From Pseudomonadota bacterium (GTDB lineage Bacteria; Pseudomonadota; Alphaproteobacteria; SHVP01), in the NCBI GenBank assembly GCA_027622715.1, contig JAQBYN010000006.1, positions 1-64,000 on the forward strand: a DNA stretch of 64,000 bases, in the 5' to 3' direction. Numbering within the stretch: the first letter of the stretch is position 1; every line of letters begins with the position of its first letter. Under the pieces are notes generated by a model. That model was not told the DNA's origin, searched no databases, and saw only the letters and a program-made list of their open reading frames with translations. This document shows positions 18,939-27,228 of the stretch, piece after piece. The position numbers and the translations under genes were made by a program.

Positions 18939-19307
18939 TTGACCCAAGCGACTGCCGCCAAACACGGCGAAAAATGGACCTGCGACAAATGCGGGACAAA
19001 GTTTTACGACCTAATGAAGCGCGGCCCCAATAACGGCGGCATGTGCCCCGAATGCGATACCGAGCTGTTTCGGATCGTGAAACTGCCGCCCGGAACCCCC
19101 CGCAAACCCAAATCGCGGAGCGCGTTTTCGCGTGGCGGCCGCCCGGTGCCGGTGGTGAAAAAGGCGGAGGATGAAGAGACCGAGGAGACCCCGACCGACG
19201 ATGACGAGGCGGACGGCCTTCCTGATCTCGCTGACGACGAGACCGATCCGACGGTTCCCGGCGATGACGAGGACGACACCAAAACACCTGGCAACGACAA
19301 CGCCTAG
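18939..19307 (+). CDS. FYDLN-type zinc-ribbon protein (TIGR02300 family)
   Basis: A 122-residue protein starting at TTG 18939 after AAAGG. Cys-15, Cys-18, Cys-36 and Cys-39 form a two-knuckle zinc ribbon around GTKFYDLMKRG, the hallmark of the alphaproteobacterial FYDLN family (here FYDLM). The second half is a basic stretch followed by a strongly acidic tail (DEETEETPTDDDEAD and repeats). Function is unknown; the ribbon suggests nucleic-acid or protein binding. Converges with the Ada-like gene, 27 bases apart. Confidence 0.85.
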   Translation: MTQATAAKHGEKWTCDKCGTKFYDLMKRGPNNGGMCPECDTELFRIVKLPPGTPRKPKSRSAFSRGGRPVPVVKKAEDEETEETPTDDDEADGLPDLADDETDPTVPGDDEDDTKTPGNDNA

Positions 19308-19334
19308 CCCCAACCGGATACCGCGCCCTATCTT

Positions 19335-20222
19335 CTAAACGGCGATCCGATCTGAGGGTTCTGCGCCGCACGCGTCGTTGCGCGCGGCTTCCCAGGCCAG
19401 CATCGCGCGTTTGCGCGCGCCACCCCAGCGGTAGTGATGCACGATTCCGGTTTTCCGGATGACCCGGTGACACGGCACCAACCACGAGATCGCGTTGTTG
19501 GCGACGGCGTTGCCGACCGCGCGACCGTGCCGCGGCATGCCAAGGCGCGCGCCGAGCGCCTCATACGTGGTGGTGTGACCGGCGGGGATCGCGAGCAGCG
19601 CTTCCCACACCCGAATTTGAAAATTGGTGCCCTTGAGCAAAAGCGTCAGCGGCTTGTCGCTAGCGCGCGGCGCGAATATTGCGCGTACCACCGGCGCCGT
19701 CGCCTTGTCGTCGCGCACGAAGGTCGCCCGCGACCAGTTGCGCGCAAGGTCTTCATGCGCAGCGGCGCGGGCTTGTGCGCCCTCGCCGACGACGAAGCCC
19801 AAGCCACAAACCCCGCGGCCGGTCAGATATAGCAGACACTCGCCGAACCCCGAGGGGTGAAAGCCATAGCGAATCACGAGATCGGCGCCTTGCGACTTGT
19901 AGTCGCCTGGGGTCATCGCCTCGCAGGCAACAAACAGGTCGTGCAGACGGGACGGGCCGGACAGCCCGGCGCCATACGCCGCGTCGAGCACGCTGGACGA
20001 ATCGGCGAGCAACGACTTGGCGTAATCGACCGTTAGATATTGTTGAAATCGTTTGGGGCTGAGACCGGCCCAGCGTTTGAACAACCGCTGAAAGTGAAAC
20101 GGACTCAGGCCGACTTCGGCAGCGATCTCTTCAAGCGACATCTGATCGTCGCGCTGAACCGCCAGCAATTGGATCGCGGCCTCGATGCGAGTGTAGTCGC
20201 GGGCGGTGGTGCTGTTATCCAT
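19335..20222 (-). CDS. Ada-like AraC-HTH / methylated-DNA-cysteine methyltransferase
   Basis: From ATG 20222 the protein has 295 residues. Residues about 10-105 form an AraC-type double helix-turn-helix (SLEEIAAEVGLSPFHFQRLFKRW); residues about 130-285 form the alkyltransferase, with FQIRVWEALLAIPAGHTTTYEALG and active-site LVPCHRVI (Cys-251), which accepts the alkyl group from O6-alkylguanine and is consumed. The Ada N-terminal phosphotriester-sensing zinc domain (Cys-38 in E. coli) is missing, as in many alphaproteobacterial homologues, so regulation must differ. An in-frame GTG at 20258 is an alternative start. Confidence 0.9.
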   Translation of the reverse strand: MDNSTTARDYTRIEAAIQLLAVQRDDQMSLEEIAAEVGLSPFHFQRLFKRWAGLSPKRFQQYLTVDYAKSLLADSSSVLDAAYGAGLSGPSRLHDLFVACEAMTPGDYKSQGADLVIRYGFHPSGFGECLLYLTGRGVCGLGFVVGEGAQARAAAHEDLARNWSRATFVRDDKATAPVVRAIFAPRASDKPLTLLLKGTNFQIRVWEALLAIPAGHTTTYEALGARLGMPRHGRAVGNAVANNAISWLVPCHRVIRKTGIVHHYRWGGARKRAMLAWEAARNDACGAEPSDRIAV

Positions 20223-20348
20223 CGTCAAAGTTTGCAACCGTACCACCGCCGTTGCCACCCGATTCTTGCGGATTCAGTTTGGGCACATTGCGCCCGGCCC
20301 GGCGGCGCGCAATGGTTGACCGGTTAATTCACCCGCCAAGGAGCGCTC

Positions 20349-20795
20349 ATGCTGTCGTGGTTTCTTATCTTTATGGTCGCGCTCGCTGGCGTGATGACGC
20401 CGGTTCAGGCCTCGGTTAACGCGATTTTGGGGCGTTCGCTCGGCCATCCGGTCGCCGCCGCCGTGGTGTCGACCGGCGTGTCATTCACCTTGCTGATGAT
20501 GACCGCGATCGCCCTCAGAGTGCCGTGGCCAGGCGCGGCAGGCCTGTCTGCGCCGTGGTGGGTTTATGTCAGCGGCGGCACGATCGGTGCCGTGTTTGTG
20601 TTTTTCTTGTTGTTCTCCGCGCCCATTATCGGCGCTTCCGCCATGATCGCCGCAATCATTGCCGGGCAATTGATCGGCTCCGTCGCGCTCGACCATTTCG
20701 GGTTGCTGGGTCTGCCACAGCAAGCGCTGTCACCGGGACGGGCGGCGGGCATTGCGTTGCTTGTGGCCGGCGTTTTTCTGATTCGAAAGTTCTAG
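20349..20795 (+). CDS. DMT-superfamily membrane protein (YdcZ/DUF606)
   Basis: A 148-residue protein with five hydrophobic helices. The opening VALAGVMTPVQASVNAILGRSLGHPVAAAVVSTGVSF and the middle APWWVYVSGGTIGAVFVF are characteristic of the DUF606 half-size transporters, in which two five-helix units pair to form a carrier. No substrate is evident. Start ATG follows AAGGAG. The stop TAG shares a CTAG palindrome with the stop of the convergent DUF2244 gene. Confidence 0.87.
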   Translation: MLSWFLIFMVALAGVMTPVQASVNAILGRSLGHPVAAAVVSTGVSFTLLMMTAIALRVPWPGAAGLSAPWWVYVSGGTIGAVFVFFLLFSAPIIGASAMIAAIIAGQLIGSVALDHFGLLGLPQQALSPGRAAGIALLVAGVFLIRKF

Positions 20796-21310
20796 TCAGG
20801 CGCCGACCGTTGGTTCTTGAGTGTCGCCAGTGCGCCTCGTAACGCGTCGGCCAAAGCAACACGTTCGTCGTGGACCAGAAAGTCGCCCAGCGCGACGTGG
20901 CGCCCGTGGCTGGACAGAACGAGACGGCTATCGCGCTCGGCTTTTTCCTCTAACGCAACGCGCACCCAAAACGGTTGGAACGTCCAGCTTATGACGCGAC
21001 CACGCGGATCGGTGCGACTGACCGACAACTCGTTCTCGGTCAGCGCAATCGTCTCGGTCAGCCGCGCCGCGCGATAGCTGAACTTGAACGCTGCATAGAT
21101 CAGCAGAACATCGAGCCCTAAAAACCCGACAATCGGCCACGCGCCGGCAAGAAAGAAAAACAAACCGGCGGCGAAACTCACCGCCGCAACACAGCCCATG
21201 AGCACCGCAAAGCCGACCGGACCGAGCGAGCGGTGCGGGTACAACACAGCATCAAACAGCGCCGGCGCCGGTGTTGATTGGTTCAGCATTTCGCTTGGGA
21301 CATCGATCAT
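20792..21310 (-). CDS. DUF2244 membrane protein
   Basis: The start is ATG 21310 (MIDVPSEMLNQ), since upstream codons in the frame are not protein-like. The 172-residue product has two closely spaced TM helices (about 31-75, GFAVLMGCVAAVSFAAGLFFFLAG and onward) followed by a cytoplasmic beta-rich domain with RVISWTFQPFWVRV, VLSSHGRHVALGDFL and ALADALRGAL, the DUF2244 pattern. Function is unknown; in alphaproteobacteria it commonly lies next to nth, as here. Confidence 0.85.
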   Translation of the reverse strand: MIDVPSEMLNQSTPAPALFDAVLYPHRSLGPVGFAVLMGCVAAVSFAAGLFFFLAGAWPIVGFLGLDVLLIYAAFKFSYRAARLTETIALTENELSVSRTDPRGRVISWTFQPFWVRVALEEKAERDSRLVLSSHGRHVALGDFLVHDERVALADALRGALATLKNQRSAPD

Positions 21311-21362
21311 CGACCGTAATTCTAGCGCCGCGACCCCACGTCGGGTACGCGAATCCGGCCTC

Positions 21363-21572
21363 TCAGTCGCGGTCTTTTGTCTCAGGCGGTGTACTAGGTG
21401 ATGGTGCCCGCTCCCGCCTACGCAGGGCAGCCCGCATCTTGTTGAGGTTGAGCATGGCCTCCCAGGCCCGTGGGTCATGCGCGGCTTGCGCGGTAAGGAG
21501 GGCGTCCAGTGGCGGCGGCGCACCCGGCGGTGGGGCAGGCTTTTCACTCACGGGTTTCTTTCGGCGCGCCAT
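21363..21572 (-). CDS. Small hypothetical protein
   Basis: A possible 69-residue protein from ATG 21572: a basic start MARRKKPVSEKPAPPP, a Pro-rich linker, then a helical LDALLTAQAAHDPRAWEAMLNLNKMRAALRRRERA segment. I do not recognise a family. It sits divergent to nth and 52 bases upstream of the DUF2244 gene on the same strand, so it may be its operon partner. The codon use looks coding but the ribosome site is weak. Confidence 0.5.
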   Translation of the reverse strand: MARRKKPVSEKPAPPPGAPPPLDALLTAQAAHDPRAWEAMLNLNKMRAALRRRERAPSPSTPPETKDRD

Positions 21573-21650
21573 TACCTGGTGTAGCACGCCGTGTCCCGAC
21601 CGAGACAGCCCACGCTTTGCCGCGCCACGCGGGGCCGCTACTGTCCCCCA

Positions 21651-22424
21651 ATGAAAAAGGCCCATGTGGACGAATTTTTTCGCCGGTTGGCGCAGGTCAA
21701 TCCGGCGCCCGAAACCGAGCTGATCTACCACAACCCGTTCACCCTGTTGGTGGCCGTGGTCTTGTCGGCCCAGGCGACCGACGTCGGCGTCAACAAAGCG
21801 ACGCCCGCGCTATTTGCCGCAGCCGACACGCCGGAAAAAATGATGCGTCTGGGCGAAACGAAGATCCGCAATTACATCAAGACCATCGGGTTGTTCAACA
21901 CCAAGGCCAGGAACGTCGCCGCGTTGAGCCGGATTTTGGTGGAAACGCACGGCAGCCAGGTGCCCGAAGACCGCGCCGCATTGGAGGCACTGCCCGGCGT
22001 CGGGCGCAAGACCGCCAACGTGGTGCTCAATAGCGCGTTCGGCCACCCCACGATCGCCGTGGATACGCACATCTTTCGCGTCGGCAACCGAACCGGGTTG
22101 GCGCCCGGCAAAACACCGCTCGCCGTCGAGCTGGGGCTGGAAAAAGCGGTGCCCGAAAACTGGAAACAGCACGCGCACCACTGGCTCATTCTGCACGGTC
22201 GCTATGTGTGCAAGGCGCGGACCCCCGAGTGTTCGGCCTGTCGCGTTGCCGAATTCTGTACGTATAAAGCAAAGACCACTGCGGCGCGTGACGGCGCCGC
22301 GAAACCGGCGCGAAAGACAACCGCGGCCAAAACGAAACCGGTAACCGCGGCGCGAAAAAGAAAACCCGCCGCGGCCGCTGGCGTCAAAAAGCGCCCGACC
22401 AACGGCGGCAAAGCCGCGCGTTAG
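21651..22424 (+). CDS. nth: Endonuclease III
   Basis: Base-excision-repair glycosylase/AP-lyase for oxidised pyrimidines. The helix-hairpin-helix LPGVGRKTANVV holds catalytic Lys-120; Asp-138 lies in AVDTHIFR; the 4Fe-4S ligands are Cys-187, Cys-194, Cys-197 and Cys-203 with the usual 6-2-5 spacing. All these positions match the E. coli numbering. The protein (257 residues) is longer than usual because of a Lys/Ala/Pro-rich tail (about 206-257) resembling histone H1-like tails. Its stop overlaps that of the convergent lipoprotein gene. Confidence 0.95.
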   Translation: MKKAHVDEFFRRLAQVNPAPETELIYHNPFTLLVAVVLSAQATDVGVNKATPALFAAADTPEKMMRLGETKIRNYIKTIGLFNTKARNVAALSRILVETHGSQVPEDRAALEALPGVGRKTANVVLNSAFGHPTIAVDTHIFRVGNRTGLAPGKTPLAVELGLEKAVPENWKQHAHHWLILHGRYVCKARTPECSACRVAEFCTYKAKTTAARDGAAKPARKTTAAKTKPVTAARKRKPAAAAGVKKRPTNGGKAAR

Positions 22425-23014
22425 TTCTTTGGGTCGTTGAGGCTGACGGTGCTGGCCGACCCACCCGCCAAATGGGCTAGGCATTGTGCGCTCGACACGG
22501 GGATGGCCTGGCTGCGGGTTTCGACGTAGCTGACCTGATAGTCCTCCGGGCCCGCCTCTTCATAGAGATAAATATGGGCAACGCAGGCGTCGCTCTTGTA
22601 CAGCCAGACTTCGCCAGGCGGTTCGTTGCGCAACAGCTCAGGTGTGCCCATCAGGTCGGCCAGTTCGCTGCGGCCCAAACCGACAAGGCGCGCTGGCTCG
22701 AGCAACGCGATGACAGGCTCGACCGGTTTGGCCGGGGCCGGGTCAGCCGCGGGCGCCGTGCTGACGGTGGCACGTGGCGTCGCGATCTCGGACGGGCGCG
22801 GCGCCAGCGGTGTCAGTCTGACGGCACCTGGCGGTTGCACCTGCAACGATCGGGCGGCGCGCGCCTCGTTCACGACGACACTGGATGGCGCGGTCGCAGG
22901 TGCCGCGGATCGATCCTCGTGAAGGATTGCGGCGACGCGCACGCTTTCGTCCGCCGGCGCGGCACAGGCGGCCAGTGCGACCAAGCATCCGACAATGATC
23001 CACGCACGATTCAT
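22421..23014 (-). CDS. Hypothetical lipoprotein
   Basis: A 197-residue protein with signal peptide WIIVGCLVALAACAAP (lipobox LAAC, Cys-17), a long Pro/Ala-rich low-complexity linker (about 35-100) and a C-terminal globular part: LVGLGRSELADLMGTPELLRNEPPGEVWLYKSDACVAHIYLYEE. That part resembles the SmpA/OmlA-like fold by pattern (G-x-x-[DE]-L-x-x-x-x-G-x-P). I cannot assign a function. It converges on nth and overlaps it by four bases. Confidence 0.75.
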   Translation of the reverse strand: MNRAWIIVGCLVALAACAAPADESVRVAAILHEDRSAAPATAPSSVVVNEARAARSLQVQPPGAVRLTPLAPRPSEIATPRATVSTAPAADPAPAKPVEPVIALLEPARLVGLGRSELADLMGTPELLRNEPPGEVWLYKSDACVAHIYLYEEAGPEDYQVSYVETRSQAIPVSSAQCLAHLAGGSASTVSLNDPKN

Positions 23015-23032
23015 GACCGGTGACCGCGCGCC

Positions 23033-23695
23033 CTAAGCGGCGCGCAAACCTTTGAAAATATGAATCATCGCAACCGGCGCGATAACTGGCGCCAGGAAAT
23101 TGACGATCGGAATAGTGAACAACACGGCGATCAAAACCCCCGCCATTAAAATTCGGCCTCGTTCACGTCTGCGCAGCGCTTTTGCCGATTTTATGTCGGA
23201 ATATCGGTGCGCTACGGCCTCAAAGTACTCTCGACCCATAAGATAACCGTTTAAGGCGAAGTAAACAAAGAACCCTATGCCGATCAAGAGCGTTGGGAGC
23301 GCGAGCAGGTTCAGGAAAATGACGACTACAATGAATCGCACCCCGACCAGGACCTCTTCAACGAGAGGGAGGTCCTTGCCCGGCGCGTCGTGGGGGTAAT
23401 GTACGCGCTCAACGGCCGCCAGAATCTCCCCCATGAAGAATGTCGTGATGACCACGGTGGCGATGACCGGCGAAAAGAGCCAAACCCCGACCACGAACGC
23501 AATGGACCCTAGAAAGTCCGAGACAATCCCCGGCAGCCACGACGCAAAAGTCTCGCGCAGATACTCAAACCCGCTGACCACGAGCAATCCGCCGACGATC
23601 ATAACGACCAGCGTGACCAAAAAGCTTTTGAGGAATACCTTGCGGAACGCCGGTTCCGGCAGTTGGGCGATGGCTTTGGCGAAGGCGCTGATCAT
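23033..23695 (-). CDS. EI24-domain membrane protein (CysZ-like)
   Basis: Start ATG 23695 (MISAFAKAIAQL). The 220-residue protein has four to five membrane helices and the EI24 features: amphipathic N-terminus, YFALNGYLMGREYFEAVAHR after the third hydrophobic stretch and NFLAPVIAPVAMIHIFKGL at the end. The family includes the sulfate permease CysZ, but no sulfate genes are nearby, so transport of sulfate is only one option. It diverges from the PfkB kinase. Confidence 0.85.
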   Translation of the reverse strand: MISAFAKAIAQLPEPAFRKVFLKSFLVTLVVMIVGGLLVVSGFEYLRETFASWLPGIVSDFLGSIAFVVGVWLFSPVIATVVITTFFMGEILAAVERVHYPHDAPGKDLPLVEEVLVGVRFIVVVIFLNLLALPTLLIGIGFFVYFALNGYLMGREYFEAVAHRYSDIKSAKALRRRERGRILMAGVLIAVLFTIPIVNFLAPVIAPVAMIHIFKGLRAA

Positions 23696-23829
23696 GTCGG
23701 GCAATCCGTTGCGCAGGCCGGTTCGGGCGGCGAACCTGTGTTGCCCGGGCGCGCGGTCTATCTATACTGCCGCCACCGTTGTCATGCCAGGGGCGCGCCT
23801 GAGTCGCGCCGATCCTAGAGAGGCCCATT

Positions 23830-24825
23830 CTGTCATCCGCACCCCTTGATGCCGTTTGTATCGGCAATGCCATTGTCGATGTTTTTAGCTCGACCGACCC
23901 TGAATTCCTGACCCGCCACGCGCTGGTACCGGGATCAATGAACTTGATCGATGAGACCCGTGCCGAAATGCTCTACGGCGAAATGGGCCCGGGCCGCGAA
24001 ATGTCGGGCGGCTCCGCCGGCAACACGGCCGCCGGCATCGCCTCGCTCGGCGGCGTGTGCGGGTTCATCGGCAAAGTGCATAACGACGAGTTGGGAAAAG
24101 TCTTCACCCACGACATGCGCGCGGCCGGCGTCGAGTTCAACACCGCGCATTTAGTCGGTGGCCCGGCGACCGCGCGGTGCCTGGTGCTGGTCACGCCGGA
24201 CGCGGAGCGCACCATGAATACCTACCTAGGCGCCTGTGTTGAACTCGGCCCTGACGACATCGACGAAGACCAGATCAAGCGCGCGCAAGTGACCTATATG
24301 GAAGGCTACCTGTGGGATCCGCCGCTCGCCAAAGACGCGTTTCGCCGCGCCATCGAGGTCGCCCACGGTGCCGGCAGGAAGACTGCGTTGACGTTGTCGG
24401 ATTCGTTTTGCGTCGATCGCTACCGCCAAGAATTTCTGCAGCTGCTGGAAGGCGATATCGACATTCTCTTCGCCAACGAGGACGAGCTGAAATCGCTCTA
24501 TCAGGTCGACAGCTTCGATGACGCACTACAACGTGTGCAAGGACATTGCGAAATTGCCGCGCTGACACGTAGCGAAAAGGGTTCAGTCATCGTGCGCGGC
24601 AACGAGGTCCATGTGATCGACGCCAGTCCTGTGGATCGGGTTGTCGACACCACCGGCGCGGGCGACCTCTTCGCCTCAGGTTTTCTCTACGGCCTCGCCC
24701 GCGGCTACGACCTCAAGACTTGCGGCACCATTGCTGGCCTCGCCGCCGCAGAAATCATTTCGCATTTCGGGGCGCGGCCAGAAACCTCGCTCAAGACGTT
24801 GGTAGATGATCGCCCTAGGACCTAA
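23830..24825 (+). CDS. PfkB-family carbohydrate/nucleoside kinase, non-canonical start
   Basis: The kinase core is clear: SGGSAGNTAAGIASLGG, a central sugar-binding part and VVDTTGAGDLFASGF with catalytic Asp-279 and the anion hole. The first ATG in frame (23938) would delete the first beta strand. The frame is open back to a TGA at 23800 and encodes LDAVCIGNAIVDVFSS, the essential PfkB N-terminus, but contains no ATG, GTG or TTG. I place the start at CTG 23830, six bases after GAGAGG (23818-23823); ATT 23827 is the alternative. Length would then be 331 residues, normal for the family. Substrate unknown, possibly ribo- or adenosine-type. Confidence 0.85.
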   Translation: MSSAPLDAVCIGNAIVDVFSSTDPEFLTRHALVPGSMNLIDETRAEMLYGEMGPGREMSGGSAGNTAAGIASLGGVCGFIGKVHNDELGKVFTHDMRAAGVEFNTAHLVGGPATARCLVLVTPDAERTMNTYLGACVELGPDDIDEDQIKRAQVTYMEGYLWDPPLAKDAFRRAIEVAHGAGRKTALTLSDSFCVDRYRQEFLQLLEGDIDILFANEDELKSLYQVDSFDDALQRVQGHCEIAALTRSEKGSVIVRGNEVHVIDASPVDRVVDTTGAGDLFASGFLYGLARGYDLKTCGTIAGLAAAEIISHFGARPETSLKTLVDDRPRT

Positions 24826-24855
24826 GCACGCCCGCCACGACGTAGGCATTCGGTA

Positions 24856-26520
24856 ATGGCCCGCGCACGGCTGATTGCTGGGATCATTCTCTACATCTAC
24901 GTCGCGACCCATCTGATCAATCATGCCCTGGGCATTCTCTCGCTCGAGGCCATGGAGGTCGGGCGGGATGTATTCCTGGCCGTTTGGCGCAACCCGATCG
25001 GCGGGATCGTCCTTTATGGCGCAATCCTAACGCACGTTCTGCTGGTGCTGTGGTCACTATACCGGCGGCGCACGTTGCGCATGCCGCTGCGCGAAGTATT
25101 GCAGATTTCGTTCGGTCTCCTGTTACCGATCCTCTTGCTGGAACACATTGTCGCCACCCGTGGCATGCATCAGATCGCCGGCATCAACGACACCTATGGG
25201 TATGTCTTATCGACGCTGTGGGTATCGAAACCGGGCAGCGGTGCCTTGCAATCGTTAGCGTTAGTCCTGGCCTGGGCGCACGGTTCGATGGGCCTGTATT
25301 TCTGGTTACGCCTCAAGCCTTGGTTTGGCGCGGTGGCGCCATGGCTTTTTGCTGCGGTCATTTTGATGCCGGTCCTGGCCCTCGTCGGTTTTGTCGACGG
25401 CGGCCGCGAACTGGTGCGCCTTCTCGAAGATGACGCGTTCGTCGATCGGTTGATTGCGACGATTGGACCAGCCGACGAAGCCGAAGTCGCGCGTGGGGTT
25501 CTGGTCCTATTTTGGGGTCGCATTGTTTTTGGCACCCTGCTTGGGCTCGTTGTCCTCGGCCGCATCGGGCGCTGGGCAGTGCAGCAACGCGCGCACATGG
25601 TCACCGTCACCTACGCCGACGGCCGCAAGATCGCGATGGAACCGGGCGCCACGGTCCTCGATGCCAGTCGGCGTCTGGGAGTGCCACACGCTTCGGTTTG
25701 CGGCGGCCGCGGCCGCTGCTCGACCTGTCGTGTCCACGTCAGCGCCGGCCGCGAGTCGTTGCCCGCGCCGTCGTCTGAGGAATCGCGCGTTCTATTGCGC
25801 GTCGGTGCGTCGGATGCCACGCGTCTCGCCTGCCAATTGCGCCCGACCGACGATTTGACCGTGGCCCCGCTTCTGGGCGCGGACGCGACCGCCAAGGACG
25901 GACACCGAAAATCGGTAACCAACCAGGGCGCGGAGCGCGAGGTCGCCATTTTGTTTGCCGATATCCGCTCGTTCACCGCGTTTTCAGAAAAGAAGCTGCC
26001 CTACGACGTGGTCTTCGTCCTCAACCAATACTTCCGGACGATGGGCGGCGCCGTTGAACAAGCTGGTGGCCAGCTCGACAAGTTTATTGGCGACGGCGTG
26101 ATGGCCTTGTTCGGCATCGAAACCGATGCCGCGGCAGGGTGCCGTGCTGCCATAGAAGGGGCGCGGCGCATGGCGATCGGCCTCAAGGAACTTAACGAAA
26201 ACCTGAAGAACGATTTGCCCGAACCGCTGCGCATTGGGATCGGCATCCACGTTGGCAGCGTCATCGTCGGCGACATGGGCTACGCGGCGACCCGATCGAT
26301 AACCGCCATCGGCGATCCGGTGAACACGGCCAGCCGCCTCGAATCGCTGAACAAAGATTATGTCTCACAGCTCGTCGTCAGCGGCGACGTGGCCGAACGC
26401 GCCGGGATCGATTTATCGATTCATCGTAGCGAGAGCGTCGAGGTCCGCGGCCGCGCCGAGCCGCTTCAGGTCTTTATTTTGAACGATGCATCGGCCCTGA
26501 AAGAATTGGTCCGCGCGTAA
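24856..26520 (+). CDS. Membrane adenylate cyclase with 2Fe-2S ferredoxin domain
   Basis: Residues 1-235 form about six membrane helices with several His (19, 23, 59, 96, 141) suggestive of a haem-binding or SDH-like anchor. Residues about 248-340 are a 2Fe-2S ferredoxin domain: Cys-282, Cys-288, Cys-291 (CGGRGRCSTC) and Cys-326. Residues about 360-545 are a class III cyclase: metal Asp-369 and Asp-413, adenine-specifying Lys-409 and Asp-487, transition-state Asn-490 and Arg-494. The Lys/Asp pair argues for ATP, so cAMP is the expected product. Redox control of cAMP synthesis is inferred from the fusion. It follows the PfkB gene by 30 bases. Confidence 0.93.
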   Translation: MARARLIAGIILYIYVATHLINHALGILSLEAMEVGRDVFLAVWRNPIGGIVLYGAILTHVLLVLWSLYRRRTLRMPLREVLQISFGLLLPILLLEHIVATRGMHQIAGINDTYGYVLSTLWVSKPGSGALQSLALVLAWAHGSMGLYFWLRLKPWFGAVAPWLFAAVILMPVLALVGFVDGGRELVRLLEDDAFVDRLIATIGPADEAEVARGVLVLFWGRIVFGTLLGLVVLGRIGRWAVQQRAHMVTVTYADGRKIAMEPGATVLDASRRLGVPHASVCGGRGRCSTCRVHVSAGRESLPAPSSEESRVLLRVGASDATRLACQLRPTDDLTVAPLLGADATAKDGHRKSVTNQGAEREVAILFADIRSFTAFSEKKLPYDVVFVLNQYFRTMGGAVEQAGGQLDKFIGDGVMALFGIETDAAAGCRAAIEGARRMAIGLKELNENLKNDLPEPLRIGIGIHVGSVIVGDMGYAATRSITAIGDPVNTASRLESLNKDYVSQLVVSGDVAERAGIDLSIHRSESVEVRGRAEPLQVFILNDASALKELVRA

Positions 26521-26541
26521 GTCGCACCGCGCTGGTGGGCG

Positions 26542-27222
26542 CTATGCGTTGTTCCCATACTTTTCGACAAGCGTGCGGTGAAATGTCTCACGCGCCGCGG
26601 TCATTTGAGCGAAGGCCGCGGCAAATACCGGCGCGACCTGCACAAAGTCCCAATAGGGCGTGAGCATGGCATAGCCGCGCCGCAGGTCCGCGTTTGAAAA
26701 GTGGCGCATGATGTTGGGCAAGTACCATAGCGCCGGCGCAAGCGCGCAATCCGCCAGCGTTGGCGACGCGCCAAGGCACCATGGGGCCGGCGCGACGGCA
26801 TCGTTTAGATGCCTCAATCCCGCCTCAACGCGTGCGACATGTGCTGCCACGAAATCGGCGTCGCGGTGGGTCGCGCGAATTCGCGGCACCAGCGCATGAA
26901 CCGGCGCCAGCAGATAAAGGTCGACCAACCGTGCAATGAGCCGCGACCGCGCGCGGGCCGCCGCATCGCCCGGCAATAACGACGGCGCCGGAAATTTGTC
27001 TTCAAGATATTCGACGATCACTTCAGATTCGTAGAGCAGCAGATCGCCGTCCTCGATAAAGGGAATTTTGCCCAGCGGGCTGCGCCCGCGGTTGGGATCG
27101 GACTGCACGTCCGGCGGACCGATCACCAGATCCAGATCGACGCCCTTGGCGAGCGCGGCGAACCACACGCGACAGAAATAGGGTGAGAGCGGCGTGCCGT
27201 AGAGTTTCACCAACGGTGCCAC
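26542..27222 (-). CDS. Glutathione S-transferase
   Basis: A 226-residue GST: thioredoxin-fold N-domain with LYGTPLSPYFCRVWF (possible catalytic Ser-13 or Cys-17), LGKIPFIEDGDLLLYESEVIVEYLED (cis-Pro and Glu-Ser glutathione contacts), and an all-helical C-domain with PTLADCALAPALWYLP. The subclass is uncertain. It overlaps no neighbour and lies seven bases upstream on the way into the HIT/hisE run on the other side, where HIT is transcribed toward it. Confidence 0.88.
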   Translation of the reverse strand: MAPLVKLYGTPLSPYFCRVWFAALAKGVDLDLVIGPPDVQSDPNRGRSPLGKIPFIEDGDLLLYESEVIVEYLEDKFPAPSLLPGDAAARARSRLIARLVDLYLLAPVHALVPRIRATHRDADFVAAHVARVEAGLRHLNDAVAPAPWCLGASPTLADCALAPALWYLPNIMRHFSNADLRRGYAMLTPYWDFVQVAPVFAAAFAQMTAARETFHRTLVEKYGNNA

Positions 27223-27228
27223 GATGTC

